The translations under genes and the position numbers were made by a program. Of a stretch of 11,642 nt of DNA, positions 6,248-11,642 are shown piece by piece. Each line of letters begins with the position of its first letter. Within the stretch, counting starts at the first letter, position 1. Origin of the DNA: CAYPEK01 sp964409645 (lineage in GTDB: Bacteria; UBP15; UBA6099); assembly GCA_964409645.1 (NCBI GenBank), contig CAYPEK010000125.1:1-11642 (forward strand), written 5' to 3'. Below the pieces are notes generated by a model, which ran no database searches, was not told the DNA's origin, and worked only from the letters and a program-made list of their open reading frames with translations.

Positions 6248-8017
6248 ATGCCCGGAATTATCGGAATAGCGGAAGCGGTATCGTCTGGCGCATCAGCCGC
6301 TGCCGCCGCTAAAATGCAGGATGCGATAACGCATATCGACTTCCATGTTCGCGACATCCTTTTTTCAGACGGCAAAGTTTCCGCTGCGAGGACACATATC
6401 GGTATCTCGAACAAACAGCCGCAACCATTCGTTCGCGACGGATTGCATATATGGCTCGACGGTGAAATATACAACCGGGAAGAAGTAGCCTCAAACCACT
6501 CCCTCACATGCAGCTCCGACGCCGAGCTGATATGCGGCATTTTCTCGGACGGTTCATTCATGCAGGCCCTCGAAGAGATCGACGGCTTCTTCTCGGCCGC
6601 TATTTACGATTCGAGAGAGAGAAAAATATATCTGTTGTCAGATCGCTATGGCATGAGACAGTTATATTTCACCGCCGACAGCAAACGTATCGCTTGGAGT
6701 TCGGAAGTAAAATCGTTTCTCCACCTTCCCGGCTTCTCTCCGGTGATCGACCCTCAATCGGTCCTCTACTTCACAAGTGTCGGCTATATTCTCGACGACA
6801 AAACGTGGTTCAAGTCCGTAAGGCTCGTCCCGCCGGGCACAGTTATGAAATGGGACATAAAAACGGGCCGAATCGAAACGCGTTCATACTGGTGGTGGGA
6901 CCATATCAGGCGCACGGAAGACAAAGTAAATCCCGACGAAGCAGCGGAGGAACTCGGACGTCTTTTCATCAGTTCCGTCAAAAGAAGGTGCAGAGAAAAT
7001 GAAACTGTCGGACTCACCCTCAGCGGCGGACTCGATTCGAGAGCTTTGCTCGCGGCGATTCCGGACAGCGCGGACAAATTGAATGCGATCACTTTCGGCA
7101 GCCCCGGTTGCGACGACATCCGCATTGCATCCGAAGCCGCCCGAATCAGAGGCGCAAAGCATCATGTCATAGAAATTAACAGTTCCAACTGGATAGAAAA
7201 ACGGCTCGAAACGATTTGGCGCACTGACGGACAGCTCAACTGGCTCCACATGCACGCTGTTATCATGATGGATCGCATCCGTGATTTGTACAAAGTGAAT
7301 ATGAACGGATTCGCCGGCGACCTCGTCCTCGGAGGCAGCTACCTCACAAAGGATTTCCTCGCCGGCGGCAACCGAAAAAATGCAGTGGCAGCCTTTATGA
7401 ATTGTCCGCCTGATTTGCTGTCCGGCTACGACGCTTTCTCATCGCTTTCATCATCCGACTTCTATTTCATACAGAACCGCGTCAGAAGATTCACCTACGA
7501 AGGCACCCGCGTTTTTCTCCCACTTACAGAGCAGCGCAAACCTTTTTTCGACAACAAGCTGATCGAATTCACTTATTCACTGCCGGACGAACTGCGATAC
7601 AAAAGCAGACTGTATAACAAAATGCTGCTGATGCATTTTCCGGAATATTTCCGTACTTTGCCGTGGCAGAAAACCGGGCTTCCCATCTCAACGCCGGAAG
7701 ATATTGTGCGCGCGGTCGTCCTCGCACGCAGAGTTAAGAACCGTGCTATCCGGGAACTCGGCAGAACAGGCATTCATATCGGAACGAAGCAGAATTACAC
7801 CGATTACGCAAATTGGATGCGGTCGGAACCCGCGCGCCCTTTCATCACAAGCGTGCTGGAAGCGCCCGGCTCGGTTTATCCGGAATATGTGGACAAGCAA
7901 AAAGTTCTCTCACTATGGGCAAACCACCTCGCGGGCCGCGACTGTCAGGACAAAGTCGCGCTCTTTCTCACCTTCGAGATTTTTCTCCAGCAGGTATTCA
8001 ACGGGAAATATATGTAA
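6248..8017 (+). CDS. Asparagine synthetase (AsnB)-like amidotransferase lacking the glutaminase cysteine, 589 aa
   Basis: This has the two-domain architecture of class II glutamine-dependent asparagine synthetases. The N-terminal Ntn-type glutaminase domain (about 1-165) is recognisable from MPGIIGI, ARTHIGIS (R48), LDGEIYNREE (N76) and LLSDRYGMRQLYF (130-141). The C-terminal ATP-pyrophosphatase domain (about 220-560) has the PP-loop TLSGGLDSRAL with SGGLDS at 259-264. Two key sites differ from true AsnB. The nucleophilic Cys directly after the initiator Met is Pro (M-P-G instead of M-C-G), so glutamine hydrolysis by the usual route should be impossible. The usual GxGxDE.FGGY segment reads GFAGDLVLGGSY (354-365), losing the acidic residue after Asp. 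It may use free ammonia, or adenylate a different carboxylate such as a sugar acid; this is inference. Such homologues are known in exopolysaccharide loci and natural-product clusters. The ATG start is well supported by TTGAGG 7 bases upstream. The stop is intact although an IS lies against it. Confidence 0.85.
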   Translation: MPGIIGIAEAVSSGASAAAAAKMQDAITHIDFHVRDILFSDGKVSAARTHIGISNKQPQPFVRDGLHIWLDGEIYNREEVASNHSLTCSSDAELICGIFSDGSFMQALEEIDGFFSAAIYDSRERKIYLLSDRYGMRQLYFTADSKRIAWSSEVKSFLHLPGFSPVIDPQSVLYFTSVGYILDDKTWFKSVRLVPPGTVMKWDIKTGRIETRSYWWWDHIRRTEDKVNPDEAAEELGRLFISSVKRRCRENETVGLTLSGGLDSRALLAAIPDSADKLNAITFGSPGCDDIRIASEAARIRGAKHHVIEINSSNWIEKRLETIWRTDGQLNWLHMHAVIMMDRIRDLYKVNMNGFAGDLVLGGSYLTKDFLAGGNRKNAVAAFMNCPPDLLSGYDAFSSLSSSDFYFIQNRVRRFTYEGTRVFLPLTEQRKPFFDNKLIEFTYSLPDELRYKSRLYNKMLLMHFPEYFRTLPWQKTGLPISTPEDIVRAVVLARRVKNRAIRELGRTGIHIGTKQNYTDYANWMRSEPARPFITSVLEAPGSVYPEYVDKQKVLSLWANHLAGRDCQDKVALFLTFEIFLQQVFNGKYM

Positions 8018-8030
8018 TACCAATCCGCCA

Positions 8031-8591
8031 TCAAACATTAAAGCAAAGCCAATGAAAAGAGGACAAAGAACGGACCGTATCTTTGGCATTCGAAACTTCA
8101 ACAAGAGCCTTCGAAAGGGCTTCTTCCAAATCAATGAGAGAATTCCACGATCTATTCCAAAAATACTTTTCGCGGATGTGTTCCCACAGATGTTCAACAG
8201 GGTTGAGTTCGGGTGAATATGGAGGCTGGAAAACTATTCTTATGTTTTCAAAAACGCCGAGGCTTTTGGATTTGTGCCACGCGGCGCCGTCCATAACTAT
8301 AATGACGCGATAATGGGAATATTCTTTTGAAAGTTCGTTTAGAAATATTGTCATTGCGTTGGTGTCGGCGTAAGGGAGTATCAGGGAAAAAGACTCTCCA
8401 TCCCATGGACAAACAGCGCTGAAAACATGTGTGTACTGGCGTATTATCTGTTGTTCCAGACAAGGCCTCACGCCATTGGGAGCCCAACAACCGACAAGAG
8501 TGTCGATTCTTCCGAACCTTCCTTCGTCCTGAAAAAACAGTTTCACCGGCCGTTTGTCGTTTTCGCCGAACTTTTTCGCGGCGGCATCCAC
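8031..8591 (-). CDS. IS630-family transposase, OrfB (DDE catalytic part, reached by -1 frameshift)
   Basis: This holds the DDE_3 catalytic domain that cuts and joins DNA ends. Numbered from a GTG at 8591, the acidic triad is D22 in FFQDEGRFGR, D101 in VIIVMDGAAWHKS and E133 in PPYSPELNPVEHLW. Homology extends upstream of the GTG as LPEIV. The frame is open back to a TAA formed inside the slippery region (8610-8612). Translation is therefore more likely to come from OrfA by a -1 shift on the A8 run than from the GTG, which has no good ribosome-binding site. The stop TGA (8031-8033) lies inside the left inverted repeat. The domain is complete with no internal stop. If the shift is not programmed but a mutation, the transposase would be dead. 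Confidence 0.85.
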   Translation of the reverse strand: MDAAAKKFGENDKRPVKLFFQDEGRFGRIDTLVGCWAPNGVRPCLEQQIIRQYTHVFSAVCPWDGESFSLILPYADTNAMTIFLNELSKEYSHYRVIIVMDGAAWHKSKSLGVFENIRIVFQPPYSPELNPVEHLWEHIREKYFWNRSWNSLIDLEEALSKALVEVSNAKDTVRSLSSFHWLCFNV

Positions 8592-9088
8592 AATCTCGGG
8601 GAGTTTTTTTTAAACTCTTCCTGGCTTTCTTTCCTGCTCTTGGGATGGCGCGGTTTAGGCACTACCTTTCGCCAGCCATTGCGATTGAACAGATCGTACA
8701 CAAAATCATCCGATACTTTCATCCCCATCTTCTTCTCGATTCGCTTTTGTACGTCCCAGGCAGTGATGATTAATCCTTTCTCGGCGTCGTTGGCGAATTC
8801 GTTCAATAGTTCAGATTCTTGTTCTACTGTCATGTAAGAACTTCTTCTCCCGCCTCTGCCTTTGAGGTTGTATTCGTCCGGCCCGTTTTTGTTATAGGCG
8901 TGCACCCACTGATGCACTGTCCCCGTGGATACGCCGACCACATCCGCAGCTTCAGCGGGCGTGAAACCCTTTGTTTTGATCACGTAGATGATTTGCCATC
9001 TCTGGAATTGTTCCTTACTTTCCGCTTCAGCCAGTTTTACACGCAACATTTCCGCCGTCAAACAATCAGCTATCGCTGTTTTTCTCAA
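8543..9088 (-). CDS. IS630-family transposase, OrfA (DNA-binding part)
   Basis: The 181-residue frame starts with TTG at 9088, chosen because GGAGGTGG lies about 7 bases upstream (CCACCTCC on the plus strand near 9093-9100). A helix-turn-helix is visible at about 28-66: RWQIIYVIKTKGFTPAEAAD, then VVGVSTGTVHQWV. A second winged-helix-like region (SELLNEFANDAEKG...) and a basic linker (RKVVPKPRHPKSRKESQEEF) follow, as in other IS630 transposases. The homologous part ends at EEFKK, on an A8 run (minus strand; T8 at 8604-8611). Beyond it the OrfA frame runs 20 more codons of non-homologous sequence to its stop at 8543-8545. A -1 shift at the run joins it to OrfB and gives a 352-residue transposase, the normal length for this family. 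OrfA alone could act as a DNA-binding regulator. Confidence 0.85.
   Translation of the reverse strand: MRKTAIADCLTAEMLRVKLAEAESKEQFQRWQIIYVIKTKGFTPAEAADVVGVSTGTVHQWVHAYNKNGPDEYNLKGRGGRRSSYMTVEQESELLNEFANDAEKGLIITAWDVQKRIEKKMGMKVSDDFVYDLFNRNGWRKVVPKPRHPKSRKESQEEFKKNSPRLWMPPRKSSAKTTNGR
8601..8624 (-). promoter_or_regulatory. putative programmed -1 frameshift site of the IS630 transposase
   Basis: On the minus strand an AGGAAGAG Shine-Dalgarno-like stretch (AGGA at 8622-8619) sits about 7 bases before eight consecutive A residues (8611-8604). This resembles the E. coli dnaX layout. The OrfA reading is TTT AAA AAA AAC; the OrfB reading ends AAA CTC CCC. The coordinate frames differ by exactly -1. 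A 5-bp hairpin, CGCCG (8583-8579) with CGGCG (8568-8564), lies 20 bases downstream; that is far for a stimulator and may be incidental. Confidence 0.55.
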
Positions 9089-9118
9089 ATTACCACCTCC
9101 AACGTATTTGTTGAAGAT

Positions 9119-9147
9119 AGCATATAACTTTAGTTTAACGTTTGCAA
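9119..9147 (-). promoter_or_regulatory. candidate transposase promoter with -35 box inside the right inverted repeat
   Basis: Read on the minus strand, TTGCAA (9142-9147) and TATGCT (9119-9124) are 17 bases apart, upstream of the GGAGG and TTG start of OrfA. A -35 box within the terminal repeat is common in insertion sequences. The -10 match is only fair. Confidence 0.35.
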
Positions 9148-9214
9148 GCGGAATGGTATAAAGCCGATTTATCGATCCGAAAAGCGATTCCGAACAAAAC
9201 CCGTAGATTATGGA

Positions 9215-10390
9215 TCAATCGCAGCCGACGGTTCTACGCGCCGCTTCGATCACATCCGCCACATCCTCGTCCGTCATTTTCGCCGACAGAGGCAGACTCA
9301 CCGTCCGGCGCCCGATCCCCATCGCATTCGGATATTCCTCAGGTTTCCATCCGAATGTATCCTGATAAAACGGATGCTCCGGTATGCTCAGATAATGCAC
9401 ACCGACTCCGATATTGTTCCTCGTCATCTCCTGCATGAACGCATCCCGCGAAATACCTGCGATCTCTTCGTCCACCATTATCGTATAAAGATGATACGCA
9501 TGCCGCGTTCCCGGTTCGACCGGTGCTGGGATTCCCACCAGCATATCCCTGAACGCCGCGTTGTAAGCCTCCCAAATCTCACGCCGCCGTTCCCATGCCT
9601 TCTCCACCCGCGCGAGTTGGTGTATCCCGATCGCCGCCTGCACATCCATCATGTTGTACTTGAAACCCGCTTCAACAACCTGATAATGCTTGTACCCATC
9701 GTCGCTGAACCGCTTCCACGCATCTTTTGTCATTCCGTGCAGCGCGAGCACCTTTATCCGCGCGGCGTCTTCCTCCCTGCGCGTGATAACCATCCCGCCT
9801 TCGCCCGTGATCACGTTCTTCGTCACATAAAAACTGAAACATCCGTAATCGCCGAACGTGCCCGCTTTGCCGCCCCTGTATCCCGTCTCAATCGCGTGCG
9901 CGCAGTCCTCAATAATCTTCAAATTATGCTTTTCGGCAATCTTGCAAAGCGAGTCCATGTCGCACGGCCGCCCCGCGAAATGCACCGGAAGTATAGCTTT
10001 TGTCCTCGGCGTGATCTTCTTCTCCACCTCCGCCGGATCGATGTTCATAGTCGCCGGGTCCACATCGGCAAGCACGGGTGTGCCACCCGCGTGTATAATC
10101 GCGTTCACCGTCGCGCAGAACGTCATCGGCGTCGTAATCACCTCGTCGCCCTTCTCCAGCCCCGCCGCAAGCATGCTCAGATGCAGCGCCGCGGTGCACG
10201 AGTTCACCGCCACCGCGTACGAACTGCCCGTGTACGCCTTCATGTCGTTCTCGAATTGCGCAACCTTCGGGCCGGTACCGAGCCAGCCCGACCTCATGCA
10301 CGACACAACCTCGTCGATCTCCTCTTCGCCGATCAACGGGGCTCCGTAAACCAGAAATTTATCCTTCGGCCTTACAGGCTCTCTTTTCAT
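9215..10390 (-). CDS. DegT/DnrJ/EryC1/StrS sugar aminotransferase (ArnB/PseC/perosamine-synthetase-like), 391 aa
   Basis: This canonical, full-length member catalyses PLP-dependent transamination of nucleotide-linked 4-keto (or 3-keto) sugars in the cytoplasm. Motifs in order: FLVYGAPLIGEEEIDEVV (12-29) with SGWLGTGPKVAQFE (34-47), the N-terminal signature of the ArnB/PseC/RfbE-like group. VNSCTAALHLSMLAAGLEKG (62-81) is the PLP-phosphate region. IIEDCAHAIETGYRG (159-173) contains D162. FSFYVTKNVITGEGGM (185-200) has K191 as Schiff-base lysine. The complete C-terminal helix is present after VSLPLSAKM. GGGAGG (GGAGG 7 bases before ATG) supports the start at 10390. It lies 56 bases downstream of wecB on the same strand, so the two are probably co-transcribed. 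The product is likely a 4-amino-4-deoxy-sugar nucleotide; which one cannot be decided from sequence. Confidence 0.9.
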   Translation of the reverse strand: MKREPVRPKDKFLVYGAPLIGEEEIDEVVSCMRSGWLGTGPKVAQFENDMKAYTGSSYAVAVNSCTAALHLSMLAAGLEKGDEVITTPMTFCATVNAIIHAGGTPVLADVDPATMNIDPAEVEKKITPRTKAILPVHFAGRPCDMDSLCKIAEKHNLKIIEDCAHAIETGYRGGKAGTFGDYGCFSFYVTKNVITGEGGMVITRREEDAARIKVLALHGMTKDAWKRFSDDGYKHYQVVEAGFKYNMMDVQAAIGIHQLARVEKAWERRREIWEAYNAAFRDMLVGIPAPVEPGTRHAYHLYTIMVDEEIAGISRDAFMQEMTRNNIGVGVHYLSIPEHPFYQDTFGWKPEEYPNAMGIGRRTVSLPLSAKMTDEDVADVIEAARRTVGCD

Positions 10391-10446
10391 CCTTGCGCCT
10401 CCCGGCTGTCGCCGATCAAATTATCATAAAAAGAACACTTAATATT

Positions 10447-11580
10447 TTATCCGATAAAGCCGCCGGCGAGCACATCCGCTATTCTCTCCGCCGCGCGGCC
10501 GTCCCACAAATCCGGCACACGTCCTATCTTGGCCCTGCCCCCCAAAATATCGAACGCCGCCCGGCGTATCGCCTCCGGGTCCGTTCCGACAAGGACATTC
10601 GTTCCTTCCTCGATCGTCACCGGCCTCTCCGTATTCTCCCTGATCGTCACGCACGGAATTCCGAGAAACGTCGTCTCCTCCTGAATCCCGCCGCTGTCCG
10701 TCAGCACGAGCCGCGCCTTGCGCATCAGCGACAAAAATACGAGCGCTCCCATCGGCTCCGTCATTAATATTCCCGACTTCAGACCCGGCTCGTAATCCCT
10801 GAAATACTTGCCGAGACCGAATCCGGCGATCTTCTCCCTCGTGCGCGGATGCACCGGAAAATACACGGGTAGTCTTTCCGCAACATCCGCCAGAGCAGCC
10901 GCAATCCCACCGAATACGTCCGCGTCGTCAACATTCGACGGCCGGTGCAGCGTCAGTGCCGCGTACCCGTCGCCGCCCGTTCCCGAGGCAACCGGCGATG
11001 CAATCCCCATCCGATCGATCCTTTCGAGATTCCTCACCAGATTGTCTATCATTACATTCCCGACGAGAAATATCCTCGAATCGGGAATTCCCTCCGCCCG
11101 CAGATTCTCCACTCCGGAACGCTCCGTCACGAACAGATAATCGCTCAACGTGTCCGTCACGATCCGGTTTATCTCCTCCGGCATCGTCCTGTCGCCGCTT
11201 CGCAACCCGGCTTCTATGTGCGCCACGGGTATCTTCAGCTTCACCGCCGCCAGCGAGCACGCAAGCGTCGAATTAACGTCGCCAACCACCATCACCAAAC
11301 CCGGACGCCGTTCCTCGAGAACCTCCTCGAACGCCGCCATAATCCTGCCCGTCTGACGCCCGTGCGGCCCGGACCCGATCTCGAGATTTATCTCCGGTTT
11401 CGGCAGCCCGAGCTCCTCGAAGAAAACCTTTGACATCTTCTCGTCGTAATGCTGCCCGGTATGCACCAGCAGCGTTTCCACCCCGGCCTTTTTACCGAGC
11501 GCATCAAGCACGGGCCCGATCTTCATAAAATTAGGCCGCGCCCCGACCACTCCGATTATCTTCAGCTTTTTCTCATCCAT
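10447..11580 (-). CDS. wecB: UDP-N-acetylglucosamine 2-epimerase, non-hydrolysing (WecB), 377 aa
   Basis: This enzyme interconverts UDP-GlcNAc and UDP-ManNAc in the cytoplasm, supplying ManNAc-type sugars for surface glycans. It has the GT-B fold with all family motifs: VVGARPNFMKIGPV (11-24), LLVHTGQHYDEKMS (37-50), GDVNST (100-105, D101), HIEAGLRSGDRTMPEEINR (121-139, E123 and E136), TLHRPSNVD (210-218, H212), PVHPRT (242-247), EPMGALVFLSLM (275-286), LTDSGGIQEE (293-302) and RENTERPVTIEEGTN (314-328). The listed acidic residues and the histidine correspond to the residues important in E. coli WecB; the correspondence was made by motif. Length is normal. The ATG at 11580 has only a weak ribosome-binding site. 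The sugar aminotransferase follows in the same direction. Codon usage here looks more GC-rich than in the plus-strand genes at 1948-6099. Confidence 0.95.
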   Translation of the reverse strand: MDEKKLKIIGVVGARPNFMKIGPVLDALGKKAGVETLLVHTGQHYDEKMSKVFFEELGLPKPEINLEIGSGPHGRQTGRIMAAFEEVLEERRPGLVMVVGDVNSTLACSLAAVKLKIPVAHIEAGLRSGDRTMPEEINRIVTDTLSDYLFVTERSGVENLRAEGIPDSRIFLVGNVMIDNLVRNLERIDRMGIASPVASGTGGDGYAALTLHRPSNVDDADVFGGIAAALADVAERLPVYFPVHPRTREKIAGFGLGKYFRDYEPGLKSGILMTEPMGALVFLSLMRKARLVLTDSGGIQEETTFLGIPCVTIRENTERPVTIEEGTNVLVGTDPEAIRRAAFDILGGRAKIGRVPDLWDGRAAERIADVLAGGFIG

Positions 11581-11642
11581 CCGGACTCGTTTCCCATCCG
11601 ATCCAAAACTGCATTTTACTCCCCAACGCCCCCGCCCGCAAT
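11581..11642 (-). other. Upstream edge of wecB: possible short leader ORF or tail of an upstream gene
   Basis: On the minus strand GGGGAG followed by TAAAATG starts a 13-codon frame MQFWIGWETSPDG at 11614. Its TGA falls within the first codons of wecB, which could couple translation. The same frame is open back to the window edge, so this may instead be the end of a larger upstream gene. A second frame ends at a TAA overlapping the same spot (11616-11618). The 62 bases are too few to decide. Confidence 0.25.

Larger units (their letters stand above)
8018..9158 (-). mobile_element. IS630-family insertion sequence, complete
   Basis: The element is about 1.14 kb. Its ends carry imperfect inverted repeats: left ATACCAATCCGCC with ATCAAACATTAAAGCAAAG (about 8017-8048), and right, read inward on the minus strand, ATACCATTCCGCT with TGCAAACGTTAAACTAAAG (about 9159-9128). 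Roughly 26 of 34 bases match when aligned by eye. Flanking TA dinucleotides at 8018-8019 and 9157-9158 fit the TA target duplication of the IS630/Tc1-mariner group. The similarity runs one to three bases beyond TA on each side, so the exact boundary could shift slightly. The element lies in the gap between two convergent genes, with its transposase on the minus strand. It seems intact: both ends, a promoter, a strong ribosome-binding site and all DDE residues are present. Confidence 0.88.

Noticed and set aside
9374..10429. 351-codon plus-strand frame opposite the sugar aminotransferase
   Set aside because: Antisense to a gene with every family motif; the product is Arg/His-rich, as expected for an antisense shadow in GC-rich sequence.
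1..11642. CRISPR arrays, tRNA or rRNA genes
   Set aside because: No regularly spaced repeats and no tRNA- or rRNA-like conserved segments were noticed on either strand by eye; a covariance-model scan was not possible.

Overview
This window looks like part of a bacterial surface-glycan (O-antigen, capsule or exopolysaccharide) locus. It has bacterial Shine-Dalgarno sites, sigma70-type promoter hexamers and overlapping operon genes. GC content is moderate (by eye a little over 50%, not computed), with a higher-GC minus-strand pair at the right end. The glycan genes suggest a diderm or at least a polysaccharide-coated bacterium, but nothing here fixes the phylum.

Layout. Positions 1-219 (minus) hold the first 73 codons of a class I/II PLP aminotransferase that runs off the left edge. 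It is divergent from a polysaccharide flippase (429-1724, plus), and near-consensus promoters for both directions sit in the spacer. After a 223-bp AT-rich spacer comes a tightly packed plus-strand group: a DegT/DnrJ/EryC1/StrS-family aminotransferase (1948-3204), a hexapeptide-repeat acyltransferase (3201-3902) and a class I SAM methyltransferase (3895-4563), each overlapping the next. A second, unrelated-looking flippase (4621-6099) follows. An asparagine-synthetase-like protein without the glutaminase cysteine (6248-8017) comes next, with its own candidate promoter. An IS630-family insertion sequence (about 8018-9158) sits directly behind its stop codon; its transposase is split over two frames at an A8 run. 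The right end is a minus-strand pair: wecB (UDP-GlcNAc 2-epimerase, 10447-11580), then a second DegT-type sugar aminotransferase (9215-10390).

How the genes fit together. WecB would supply UDP-ManNAc. The two DegT-type enzymes would aminate nucleotide-linked keto-sugars. The acyltransferase, methyltransferase and Asn-synthetase-like protein are candidate decorating enzymes for a sugar or repeat unit. The two flippases would move lipid-linked glycan across the inner membrane. No glycosyltransferase and no polymerase is visible, so the locus must continue outside the window or rely on genes elsewhere. Most family assignments are secure; exact substrates are inference.
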